Source: Marinomonas hwangdonensis
GTDB taxonomy: Bacteria; Pseudomonadota; Gammaproteobacteria; Pseudomonadales; Marinomonadaceae
Reading direction: 5' to 3'
Length of the DNA: 55,152 nt
Assembly: GCF_003721245.1 (NCBI RefSeq)
Contig: NZ_RIZG01000014.1
Location: forward strand, 1 to 55,152
A program made the translations under genes and the position numbers. Shown piece after piece: positions 44,504 through 52,618 of the stretch. The notes beneath the pieces were generated by a model. The model was not told where the DNA came from. It searched no databases and worked only from the letters and a program-made list of their open reading frames with translations. Numbering within the stretch: the first letter of the stretch is position 1; every line of letters begins with the position of its first letter.

Positions 44504-45939
44504 TTATCTCCTTGCACTATGGTTGGTTGATTGTGTAAGTGTGACTCTTTCGATTGCAGTGTTTTTACCCAAGCCAAGGCATAGCCTGGCGCTTTCATAC
44601 CAATGAGCTGTTGCTCTAAGGCTTCCATAGAGGGCGGTCCTTTTTTAATCAGCTTGCCCATGAAGTAGAGATAAACACCAATTAGTAAGGTGTAAATGAT
44701 GACAAACATGGTCAAGGTAAAGAGCACGCGTTCTGCAGGCAGTGGCGATACAATTTCGGACGTTCTCACCAAGTTATAGACAATCCAAGGTTGACGACCA
44801 ATTTCGACTACATACCAACCTGCCAGTACCGCAATGACACCCATAGGGGTAAATAATGTCACCAGAGACAAGAAGGCTTTGTTTTCATATAAGCGGCCTT
44901 TACGACGTAACAAGAGAGCAAGCGCCGCAATCCCCATCATGCCAAAGCCAATGCCAACCATGACACGGAAAGACCAAAACACTAACGGCACGTTGGGTCT
45001 GTCTTCTGGCGGTACCGCTTTTAGGCCTTGCACTGCGCCATCCCACGAGTGAGTTAGGATCAGGCTGCCAAGGTTTGGAATGCCGAGTTCATAATCGTTC
45101 GACTCGGTTTTCATGTTCGGCATAGCGAATAATAATAACGGCACGTTTTCTTCCTGCGCTGGCCAAATGCCTTCCATCGCCGCCAATTTAGTAGGCTGAT
45201 GTTCTTTGACGTTCAATCCATGCAGATCACCAATCCAGGCTTGTAGCGGCGTCAGCACCAAGGCGAACCACATACACATAGACAGGCCTTTTTTCGCAAA
45301 TGGAATGTGTTTCTTTTTCAATAAGTAATAGGCACAGATACCGGCTACAACAAAAGTGGCGGTAATGAATGACGCGACCACCATGTGCGTCAAGCGATAG
45401 GGCATGGAAGGATTGAAGATCACCGCCATCCAGCTTTCCACTTCAAATTTACCATCGACGATTTTGTGCCCTGTGGGGGTTTGCATCCAAGAATTGGCTA
45501 CGATGATCCAAAACGAAGACACCCAAGTGCCGAGCATAACAACCAGTGTGGAAAAATAATGCAGCTTACGACCCACACGCTGCCAGCCAAATAACATGAC
45601 ACCAAGAAAGCCCGCTTCCATGAAAAAAGCCGTCAGGACTTCATAGGCCATCAATGGCCCAAGTACCGCCCCGGTCATTTCTGAGAACTTGGAGAAGTTA
45701 GTACCAAACTCGTAGGACAAGACAATACCGGACACCACACCCATTCCGAAGGTAATGGCGAAGGGTTTGATCCAAAACTTGGCCAACTGTAAGTAGTAGG
45801 GGTTGTGCGTTTTGAGCCACAAACCTTCCCAAATAGCAATCAGCGTCGCTAGACCAATGGTGATGCTGGGGAAAATGATATGAAAGCTCACCGTAAAGGC
45901 AAACTGTATGCGAGATAAGATGGCGACGTCGAGGTCCAT
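44500..45939 (-). CDS. cioA: Cytochrome bd-type (cyanide-insensitive) quinol oxidase subunit I
   Basis: A 479-residue haem-bearing subunit with nine helices. Seen are the N-terminal RIQFAFTVSFHIIFPS with the axial His near residue 19, the THMVVASFITAT segment with another haem His, and the GRQPW motif in VVEIGRQPWIVY. The quinol-binding Q-loop is short, the mark of CIO/bd-II-like oxidases that resist cyanide. AGGGAG precedes the ATG. Upstream lie a small ORF, an FNR-type box and a sigma-54 promoter, so expression is probably under both oxygen and two-component control. Confidence 0.95.
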   Translation of the reverse strand: MDLDVAILSRIQFAFTVSFHIIFPSITIGLATLIAIWEGLWLKTHNPYYLQLAKFWIKPFAITFGMGVVSGIVLSYEFGTNFSKFSEMTGAVLGPLMAYEVLTAFFMEAGFLGVMLFGWQRVGRKLHYFSTLVVMLGTWVSSFWIIVANSWMQTPTGHKIVDGKFEVESWMAVIFNPSMPYRLTHMVVASFITATFVVAGICAYYLLKKKHIPFAKKGLSMCMWFALVLTPLQAWIGDLHGLNVKEHQPTKLAAMEGIWPAQEENVPLLLFAMPNMKTESNDYELGIPNLGSLILTHSWDGAVQGLKAVPPEDRPNVPLVFWSFRVMVGIGFGMMGIAALALLLRRKGRLYENKAFLSLVTLFTPMGVIAVLAGWYVVEIGRQPWIVYNLVRTSEIVSPLPAERVLFTLTMFVIIYTLLIGVYLYFMGKLIKKGPPSMEALEQQLIGMKAPGYALAWVKTLQSKESHLHNQPTIVQGDK

Positions 45940-45974
45940 AATGGCTCCCTGAGCAATAAATAAGCGTTAGGTAG

Positions 45975-46091
45975 TTAAATGTTGTTTTTAACGCTTAGCG
46001 TGCGTATTTGTTGTACCGCTAAAGGCAGTATTGCTAATCCTACAATGCTAAAAAGTGCAATGATTTCGGTCATTAAAAAGCCAGTGTTCAT
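45975..46091 (-). CDS. Putative 38-residue membrane protein preceding cioA
   Basis: A short frame translated by hand: it begins MNTGFLMTEIIALF, continues with a hydrophobic helix (SIVGLAILPLAV, about residues 8-27) and ends in a basic tail. AGGA lies eight bases before its ATG. It is 35 bases upstream of cioA on the same strand and downstream of the sigma-54 promoter and FNR-type box, so it would be the first gene of the oxidase transcript. It resembles nothing I can name; a leader peptide or an accessory oxidase subunit are both possible. Confidence 0.5.
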   Translation of the reverse strand: MNTGFLMTEIIALFSIVGLAILPLAVQQIRTLSVKNNI

Positions 46092-46119
46092 GGTGTTAGT
46101 CCTGTTAGTTGATAAATAT

Positions 46120-46133
46120 TTGATGTAAATCAA
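46120..46133. promoter_or_regulatory. FNR/Anr box upstream of the oxidase operon
   Basis: TTGATGTAAATCAA matches the FNR/Anr consensus TTGAT-N4-ATCAA exactly. It lies at about +7 to +20 relative to the predicted sigma-54 transcription start, a position that suits repression in low oxygen. Anr is known to repress cioAB in Pseudomonas aeruginosa. Confidence 0.8.
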
Positions 46134-46148
46134 AGGTTGTCTTAGTCA

Positions 46149-46166
46149 TAGCAAAGGGCAGGCCAA
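46149..46166 (-). promoter_or_regulatory. Sigma-54 promoter of the cio operon
   Basis: On the minus strand the sequence is TTGGCCTGCCCTTTGCTA. Compared with TTGGCACG-N4-TTGCT it differs at two positions, and the invariant GG (46164-46163) and GC (46152-46151) have the obligatory 10-base spacing. Transcription would start near 46139. A sigma-54-dependent activator is encoded divergently. Confidence 0.7.
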
Positions 46167-46224
46167 CTATGAGTGAAATTTATGTTATTGATTTTAAAGA
46201 GAATTTTTATTTCTTTGCTTGCGA

Positions 46225-46280
46225 TGTAAAAAAGGTTTACGATTTTTTCACTTATAGGTGTAAACGAGGTTTACGATTTT
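46225..46280. promoter_or_regulatory. Two tandem palindromic activator sites (candidate NtrC-type enhancer)
   Basis: A 22-base unit is present twice (46225-46246 and 46259-46280) with two mismatches and a 34-bp period. Each holds an inverted repeat: GTAAACGAGGTTTAC (46260-46274, perfect GTAAAC-N3-GTTTAC) and GTAAAAAAGGTTTAC (46226-46240). Centres lie about 94 and 128 bases upstream of the predicted sigma-54 start. The second copy covers the ribosome binding site and reaches the start codon of the kinase gene. Confidence 0.7.
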
Positions 46281-48195
46281 GACGCTTTCCTTGATGTTTG
46301 AAGTCGCCATGTTGGTGACGAGCGTGTGCGGTGTATTGGTAGCGGCTTGGTTATTGTGGCGAGCACGAAAGCAAAGCGATCTTCAAGCCTTGGCAGGTTT
46401 CGCCATCATGATGGCGATTTGGTGTTTTGGGCATGTGGTTTTATTTCAAGGCTATGAGCAAATTGGTATTCATATCATTCTTGCTAACCCGTTAATGCCG
46501 ACCTTTTTCTTACATTTTGCTATCCGTTTTGTAAACTCTGGCTCCGTTAAAGAGCCTATGTTAGAGCATTTATATCGTGCTGTGCCTTGGTTTTATTTCA
46601 CCAGCGTTGTGGTTGTGTTGCAAAGTTGGTGGGTCGGAGCGGGTGATGCGATTAGCACCTTAGAGACACGTTCATTTTTCATTTTTACCGAAGCGGGGGC
46701 TTGGAATCTCGCCTACACCGTGTTGATTGGCATCTTGGCTCATGGTGTACTGCTGTTTGGTTGGTATCGGCATTCTGGTAACAAGAAACGCTCCATTTTG
46801 GCCATGTTCGGTGTGGGAGCTTGGGGCTTATTCTTGGCGACCAGTTTTGTTTTCCCTTCTTTCGGCATTAGTTGGTTTCCTTACCCTATGTTGCTGCTGC
46901 CAACTTATTTATTGTTGTTGGTGTACGCGGTGGTGCGCTATCAGATTTTATCGGTCAATGCGTTTGCCAATCGCGCCTTGCTTTGGTTGGCCATGATGCT
47001 GGTGATTCTCTGTGTCATCGCGGTGATCAGCGTGGTGTCTGGGCGCCTTGGTTTGCAGGCGTTAGCCAATGTGCCAAGTTGGCAGTTGTGGCTGTATTCC
47101 TTGTTGATCTTGGTTGTCGCTGCGGTCGTTTATCAGCCATTGAGTCGCTTGGTATCGCGGCTCATTTATCCTGGCGCCTCCTTAAATGAAGCCGTGCTGG
47201 ATACCTGGTCAACGAAGTTGAAAGACGCCCAAGATTGGCCACAACTGATTGCCATTGGTGAGCGTTTACTCTCTTTACAGATAAGGCGAAGTGTGGCGAT
47301 TCATTTGGATGGAGATCGTTTTTCGAGTAATAAGAAACATCCTGACTTAGCGATTTGTGTTTCATCTTCTCATTCTGATTGGCATTTTGTGTTGATTGGC
47401 TGGGAAAATGCCAGTCCTGGAATGCGTTTAACGGCCGAAGTCTTTGCCTCCTTATTTTCAAACAGTTGTGGTCTGCTTGAGCGGTCGTTGGCCTTGGCGG
47501 TGGCGGAACGAAAACGTATGGATGAACAGCACTTGGTCGAACTGGGCAGTTTGTCTGCAGCCATGGCCCACGAATTACGCAACCCACTTAATATTATTGC
47601 CATGGCAGCCTATGACGCGCCAGCTGAAACGCGTCAGCATATTCAGACTCAGCTAAAACGCGCGGATCGGTTAGTGAGCGATATGTTGGTGTATTCCGGT
47701 GGCTTGACGTTGCAAGTCGTTGCCACGCCTTTACGCTCTTTAATAGCGAGTATTCTAGCGCAAGCTCAGCTAGAGGGTGTGGCGTTTGAGCTTGATATCG
47801 ATGAAGCGATTGAGTTGGATGCTGACCCGCAACGACTCCAGCAGGTGTTTATTAATCTCATCGATAACGCCGTATCGTTTTTGCGCAATATGCCAGAGGG
47901 CAAGTTATCCATTGAAGCCAAAGAAGAAGATCAGCAGATCGTTATCCAAGTGCATAATAACGGGCCAGCCATCGACCCAAGCCTGCAAGGTGAGGCCTTG
48001 TTCCAGCCCTTTGTCACCAAGCGAGCGGGTGGCAGTGGACTTGGGTTAGCGATTGTGCGTCGTATTGTTGATGCCCATGGCGGGAAGATTAGACACCGTT
48101 CTGATTCGGCTTGGCCGGTGACCTTCGAGCTTATTTTGCCTCGCCACTTTTCTGGCGTTGCGATTTTAAACAGAGAATTCCATGACACAAAATAA
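46279..48195 (+). CDS. Membrane sensor histidine kinase divergent from cioAB
   Basis: A 638-residue kinase. Residues about 5-285 form roughly eight to nine membrane helices without a large periplasmic domain; a GAF-like region follows (about 310-400), then HisKA with His431 in AAMAHELRNP and HATPase_c (FINLIDNAVSF, GGSGLGLAIVRRIV). Sensing probably occurs in the membrane, for instance of quinone or respiratory state. It starts at TTG 46279 with GAGG nine bases upstream; ATG 46294 is an alternative with no ribosome binding site. Its end overlaps the response-regulator gene by 14 bases. The tandem palindromes over its start suggest autoregulation. Confidence 0.88.
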   Translation: MTLSLMFEVAMLVTSVCGVLVAAWLLWRARKQSDLQALAGFAIMMAIWCFGHVVLFQGYEQIGIHIILANPLMPTFFLHFAIRFVNSGSVKEPMLEHLYRAVPWFYFTSVVVVLQSWWVGAGDAISTLETRSFFIFTEAGAWNLAYTVLIGILAHGVLLFGWYRHSGNKKRSILAMFGVGAWGLFLATSFVFPSFGISWFPYPMLLLPTYLLLLVYAVVRYQILSVNAFANRALLWLAMMLVILCVIAVISVVSGRLGLQALANVPSWQLWLYSLLILVVAAVVYQPLSRLVSRLIYPGASLNEAVLDTWSTKLKDAQDWPQLIAIGERLLSLQIRRSVAIHLDGDRFSSNKKHPDLAICVSSSHSDWHFVLIGWENASPGMRLTAEVFASLFSNSCGLLERSLALAVAERKRMDEQHLVELGSLSAAMAHELRNPLNIIAMAAYDAPAETRQHIQTQLKRADRLVSDMLVYSGGLTLQVVATPLRSLIASILAQAQLEGVAFELDIDEAIELDADPQRLQQVFINLIDNAVSFLRNMPEGKLSIEAKEEDQQIVIQVHNNGPAIDPSLQGEALFQPFVTKRAGGSGLGLAIVRRIVDAHGGKIRHRSDSAWPVTFELILPRHFSGVAILNREFHDTK

Positions 48196-49546
48196 AATAT
48201 TACTGGTTGACGATGAACCCGCGTTTCGTGAATTGGCGAGCCGTTGGTTGGCGAAGCAAGATTACCAGGTCAAAACCGCGGGTAGCTTAGACGACGCCCG
48301 AGGTGCATTGGCATCGTTTGATGCGGATTTGGTGCTATTAGACTTGTCTATGCCACCGCATTTTGATCCGCAAGTGACTTTGGATGCGATGGACGATTTT
48401 GCGGGTCGTCCGGTGATTATTATTACCGGCCACGCGGATCGGGATTTGGCCCTAAAAGCCATTGAACTGGGCGCATGGGACTTTATTGCCAAGCCCATTG
48501 ATCCTGATATGTTGGCGGTGGTGGTGCGTCGAGCCATCACCAAAACCACCTTAGAGCGAGAGCTGACTCAGCTCAAGCAAGCCAGTCATTCGCCTCAAGG
48601 CGCGTCGGCTTACATTGGCCATTCGGTCAGTTCACAAAAGGTCAGGGCGCTGGTGGAGCGTATTGCACCAACCGACGTGCGGGTGTTGGTCACGGGGCCA
48701 TCGGGTACGGGGAAAGAAGTGATTTCGCGCACCTTACATGACTTGAGTCATCGCGCAGACAAGCCGTTTGTTTCGGTGCATTGCGGCGCGATTCCGGCGG
48801 ATTTATTAGAAAGCGAACTGTTCGGTTACGTGAAAGGCGCGTTTACTGGGGCGGAAAAAGACAAAATTGGCCTATTGAGTTTGGCTGATGGCGGTACCTT
48901 GTTCTTGGATGAAATTGGTGAAATGCCGTTGGCGATGCAGGTGAAATTACTACGAGTGCTGCAAGAAGGTACCTTCTTCCCTGTTGGCGGGCGAGAGCAG
49001 AAATACATCGATATTCGTGTGATTTCCGCGACCAACGCTGACTTACTTGAGAAAGTCCGAGAAGGCAGCTTCCGAGAGGACCTGTATTACCGAATCAAAG
49101 GCGTCAACATTGAAACTCAAGCGCTCGCGGAGCGGCTAGAAGATGTCCCCGTACTGCTTCAGTCATTTTTACAGCGTTTGCAGAACCAGCAATCCAAGTC
49201 GCTACAGCTCAGTACTGAAGCCGTGCAATGGTTTCGAGATCAGTCATGGCCAGGTAACGTCCGTGAATTGAAAAACGCCCTAGAAAGCGTGGCTTCTATT
49301 TGCCCACAAGGTCGAATCACTATGGAAGATATCCAGCTGTTATATCCAAGTGGCGAACCTGTCCGTCAAACCATGGCAAGCTTACCAACGAGCGACGCCT
49401 CATTAGATGAACAAGTCCGCGACCTTGAGATTCGACTGATTAACCAAGCCTTAGAAAAAAATCAAGGCAACCGCACCCAAGCCGCCAAACAACTGGGTAT
49501 TTCACGGCAAGGGCTGATTAAGAAAATAGAGCGATATGGTTTATAA
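48182..49546 (+). CDS. Sigma-54-dependent (NtrC-family) response regulator
   Basis: A 454-residue activator: receiver domain (about 4-120, Asp54 in VLLDLSMP, Lys104 in IAKPI), AAA+ sigma-54 interaction domain (Walker A GPSGTGKE 172-179, GAFTGA loop 219-224, Walker B GGTLFLDEIG 237-246), and a C-terminal Fis-type helix-turn-helix (NRTQAAKQLGISRQGLIKKI). The intact GAFTGA loop shows it can activate sigma-54 RNA polymerase. It overlaps the kinase gene, so they are a pair. The nearest candidate target is the sigma-54 promoter facing cioAB, with candidate binding palindromes in the shared intergenic region. Confidence 0.94.
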   Translation: MTQNKILLVDDEPAFRELASRWLAKQDYQVKTAGSLDDARGALASFDADLVLLDLSMPPHFDPQVTLDAMDDFAGRPVIIITGHADRDLALKAIELGAWDFIAKPIDPDMLAVVVRRAITKTTLERELTQLKQASHSPQGASAYIGHSVSSQKVRALVERIAPTDVRVLVTGPSGTGKEVISRTLHDLSHRADKPFVSVHCGAIPADLLESELFGYVKGAFTGAEKDKIGLLSLADGGTLFLDEIGEMPLAMQVKLLRVLQEGTFFPVGGREQKYIDIRVISATNADLLEKVREGSFREDLYYRIKGVNIETQALAERLEDVPVLLQSFLQRLQNQQSKSLQLSTEAVQWFRDQSWPGNVRELKNALESVASICPQGRITMEDIQLLYPSGEPVRQTMASLPTSDASLDEQVRDLEIRLINQALEKNQGNRTQAAKQLGISRQGLIKKIERYGL

Positions 49547-49582
49547 CCTTGTTTACGTTATGGATGCGTTTAAAAACAGACG

Positions 49583-50935
49583 TCACGGAGTGGATTTGTT
49601 AGCGGTTACCTCACACGAAATGATGCCATCCTGAACTCTTACCGAAATAGCGTCGCCTTTTTCAACGTCCTTAATGGAGCGAATCACTTGCTTGTCTTTG
49701 GAGGCAATGGCGTAGCCTCTAGCTAAGGTATTCAGTGGGCTGACGAGGTTTAACTTGTCGATGATACGAGCAAAGGTGGTTTGCTTGTTGGTCAAGGTGT
49801 TATTGAGCGCACGAGCAAGGCGAGCGTCGATGTCTTTGAGCTTTTGTCTGTTCTGATCGATACGGCGAGTGGGGCTATTTCTTTCTAGGCGATGAGCCAA
49901 ATTGGCGGTTTGCGTTTGTTGCTCTACTATTTTGCGCTGCATGCTTTGTTGCAAACGGCGTTTCAGCTGTTCTAGTTGATTTTGTTGTTGCTCGATTCGA
50001 TCTTTTGGATGGCGAATACGTTTGGTCATGAAGTCGAGCTGCTGCTGACTTTGTTCGAGAATGCGAGACATGCGCCTAACCAGTTGTTTTTCTTGTTGCT
50101 CTATTTGTCGAATTAATTGATGGCGATCGGGGCTTAATAATTCCGCTGCCGCCGTTGGTGTGGCAGCGCGGACATCAGCGACAAAATCCGCAATGGTGAA
50201 GTCTGTCTCATGACCCACAGCCGAGACAATCGGCGTGTTGGCGGCAAAGATAGCGCGCGCCAATGTTTCGTCATTGAAGCTCCATAAATCTTCCAATGAA
50301 CCGCCACCGCGACCGAGAATAATGGCGTCAAAGTGGCCGCTGCCATCGGCTCGCTGTAATTGTCTTAGAATGTTTTTGGCGGCATCTTGGCCTTGTACTA
50401 AAGAGGGCAGGATGGTTAGCTCAGTTAACGGAAAACGACGACGAAAGGCGATGATCATATCGCGCACAGCGGCACCGACTGGTGAGGTAATAATGGCGAC
50501 ACGCTCTGGTTTGGTGGGGAGTGGCTTTTTGTGCTCAGGTGCGAACAGGCCTTCGGCTTGTAAACTGTTCTTTAGACGCTCAAACGCTTGTTGAAGTGCG
50601 CCTTCACCCGCAGACTCCATGCCTTCAACACTGAGCTGACAGTCACCTCGTGGACCATAAAAGGTGACGCGCGCGCGTAAGCGAACCATGTCGCCATCTT
50701 TGGGCTTGAAGCGAACCGTGGCATTTTTGCCTTTGAACATGGCGCAGCGAATTTGTGCTTTGTCATCCTTGAGGGAAAAGTACCAATGACCCGAGCTGGG
50801 TTTGGCGAGATTGGAAATTTCTCCTTCTACCAGAATCCACGGCAAACTGGCCTCAAGTAACTGTTGTATCTGTCTATTTAGCTGTGAGACGGTAAAAGCC
50901 GTTTCTTGTGACGCAGAAGTTGTAAAATTTTTCAT
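49583..50935 (-). CDS. xseA: Exodeoxyribonuclease VII large subunit
   Basis: A 450-residue subunit of ExoVII, a single-strand DNA exonuclease. The N-terminal OB-fold (about 13-110: ILVEGEISNLAKPSSGHWYF, RCAMFKG) precedes the catalytic core (VAIITSPVGAAVRDM, ILGRGGGSLEDLWSFNDE, SAVGHETDFTIADFVAD) and a long coiled coil (about 270-390). I start at ATG 50935 (MKNFTTSA), which has GAGA upstream; the frame remains open 11 codons further. The small subunit gene is not in the window. It is divergent from guaB. Confidence 0.95.
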   Translation of the reverse strand: MKNFTTSASQETAFTVSQLNRQIQQLLEASLPWILVEGEISNLAKPSSGHWYFSLKDDKAQIRCAMFKGKNATVRFKPKDGDMVRLRARVTFYGPRGDCQLSVEGMESAGEGALQQAFERLKNSLQAEGLFAPEHKKPLPTKPERVAIITSPVGAAVRDMIIAFRRRFPLTELTILPSLVQGQDAAKNILRQLQRADGSGHFDAIILGRGGGSLEDLWSFNDETLARAIFAANTPIVSAVGHETDFTIADFVADVRAATPTAAAELLSPDRHQLIRQIEQQEKQLVRRMSRILEQSQQQLDFMTKRIRHPKDRIEQQQNQLEQLKRRLQQSMQRKIVEQQTQTANLAHRLERNSPTRRIDQNRQKLKDIDARLARALNNTLTNKQTTFARIIDKLNLVSPLNTLARGYAIASKDKQVIRSIKDVEKGDAISVRVQDGIISCEVTANKSTP

Positions 50936-51028
50936 CAATCTCTCGTGGTTGTGATTTACCGAATGCAACTATTGGAGTAGAATTAGCTGCCATCTTAACA
51001 CCCTTGTTGGCATTGGAAACTCCCCATT

Positions 51029-52495
51029 ATGTTACGAATCGTGCAAGAAGCTTTAACGTTTGATGACGTATTGCTTATCCCCGGCTATTCCGAAGTTCTT
51101 CCTAAGGATGTTAGCCTCAAAACGAAAATCACTAAAGACATTGAGCTGAATATTCCGCTTATTTCTTCTGCGATGGATACCGTTACTGAACATCGCATGG
51201 CGATTGCTCTGGCTCAAGAAGGTGGCATAGGCATTGTGCACAAAAACTTGACCATTGAAGAGCAAGCTCGTGAAGTGCGTCGTGTGAAAAAATTCGAAAG
51301 CGGCATCGTCCGTGATCTTGTTACCATCAACCCAGAAGCCAGTGTTAAAGAGCTGATGGATTTAACTGCAGCAAACAGCATTTCAAGTGTGCCTGTTGTT
51401 CAAGGTACCGATTTGGTGGGTATTGTCACCAGTCGTGATGTGCGCTTTGTCAAAGACTTTGATAAAAAAGTCTCTGACATCATGACGCCAAAAGATCGTC
51501 TTGTTACCGCGCTGGAAGGGGCATCTTCTGGCTCTATCCGCAAATTGTTGCATGAAAATCGCATTGAAAAAGTGTTGATTGTGAATGAGCAATTTGAATT
51601 GCGTGGTATGGTTACGGTAACGGATTTCAACAAAGCCACTACCTTCCCGAACGCTTGTAAAGATGATCAAGGTCGTTTGCGCGTTGGTGCTGCTGTTGGT
51701 ACGGGTGCGGATACCGCTGATCGTGTTAAAGCCTTGTCTGATGCGGGCGTTGATATTATTGTGGTTGATACAGCCCATGGTCATTCTAAAGGCGTTATTG
51801 ATCGCGTTCGCTGGGTAAAAGAAAACTTCCCTCATATTCAAGTTATCGGCGGCAACATTGCGACAGCTGAAGCCGCTATTGCTCTTGCTGACGCCGGTGC
51901 GGATGGCGTGAAAGTGGGTATCGGTCCAGGTTCTATCTGTACAACACGTATTGTTGCTGGTGTGGGCGTTCCACAAATTAGCGCGGTGGCCAATGTGGCT
52001 GAAGTAATGAACCCACGTGGTATTCCAGTGATTGCTGATGGTGGCGTACGATTTTCTGGTGACATTGCCAAAGCGATCGCAGCCGGCGCGAGTGTTATCA
52101 TGGTAGGCGGTTTGTTGGCTGGTACTGATGAAGCGCCTGGTGAAGTGGTACTTTTCCAAGGGCGTTCATTCAAGGCTTACCGTGGCATGGGCTCCCTGGG
52201 TGCGATGTCTCAATCTCAAGGTTCAAGCGACCGCTACTTCCAAGATTCAAGCAGTGTTGAAAAGCTTGTGCCTGAAGGCATTGAAGGCCGCGTGCCATCA
52301 AAAGGCCCGATGGCCGCTGTTATTCATCAGTTGATGGGTGGTGTGCGTTCTTCTATGGGCTACACTGGATCATCTGATATCGAAACTATGCGTACTAAAA
52401 CTCAGTTTTCTCAGATTACGGGTGCAGGTATGCGTGAAAGTCATGTTCATGACGTGACTATTACAAAAGAAGCGCCAAATTATCAAGTCGGTTAA
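51029..52495 (+). CDS. guaB: Inosine-5'-monophosphate dehydrogenase
   Basis: A 488-residue enzyme that oxidises IMP to XMP with NAD, the committed step to guanine nucleotides. A TIM barrel is interrupted by two CBS domains (about 92-205, the [15 protein letters not shown] and [14 protein letters not shown] regions). The catalytic Cys304 is in [11 protein letters not shown], and the mobile flap is [12 protein letters not shown]. Length is normal. It is followed by guaA after 123 bases with a stem-loop in between, so it is a gua operon with possible attenuation. Confidence 0.98.
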   Translation: MLRIVQEALTFDDVLLIPGYSEVLPKDVSLKTKITKDIELNIPLISSAMDTVTEHRMAIALAQEGGIGIVHKNLTIEEQAREVRRVKKFESGIVRDLVTINPEASVKELMDLTAANSISSVPVVQGTDLVGIVTSRDVRFVKDFDKKVSDIMTPKDRLVTALEGASSGSIRKLLHENRIEKVLIVNEQFELRGMVTVTDFNKATTFPNACKDDQGRLRVGAAVGTGADTADRVKALSDAGVDIIVVDTAHGHSKGVIDRVRWVKENFPHIQVIGGNIATAEAAIALADAGADGVKVGIGPGSICTTRIVAGVGVPQISAVANVAEVMNPRGIPVIADGGVRFSGDIAKAIAAGASVIMVGGLLAGTDEAPGEVVLFQGRSFKAYRGMGSLGAMSQSQGSSDRYFQDSSSVEKLVPEGIEGRVPSKGPMAAVIHQLMGGVRSSMGYTGSSDIETMRTKTQFSQITGAGMRESHVHDVTITKEAPNYQVG

Positions 52496-52516
52496 CGGCC
52501 AGTAATTTGATACTGA

Positions 52517-52548
52517 GATGGGGCGTATGACACGCCCCATCTTTATTT
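52517..52548 (+). terminator. Stem-loop between guaB and guaA
   Basis: GATGGGGCGT (52517-52526) pairs with ACGCCCCATC (52532-52541) around a 5-base loop, followed by TTTATTT. It is a likely partial terminator. Confidence 0.75.
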
Positions 52549-52618
52549 GTTGCTCCAATTATTAATTGATTACTTCTGTGAAAGTTTTTCTTTTGCAGAG
52601 TGAAAGGAATGGCTAACC

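Noticed and set aside
46225..46280. TyrR boxes or a CRISPR-like repeat
   Set aside because: TyrR sites are TGTAAA-N6-TTTACA, but the spacing here is N5 and the outer base differs. Two copies with a 12-base spacer are far too few and too short for CRISPR.
51383..52159. 258-codon minus-strand ORF inside guaB
   Set aside because: Antisense to a highly conserved enzyme; rich in His/Asn/Thr, typical of a shadow frame, no recognisable domain.
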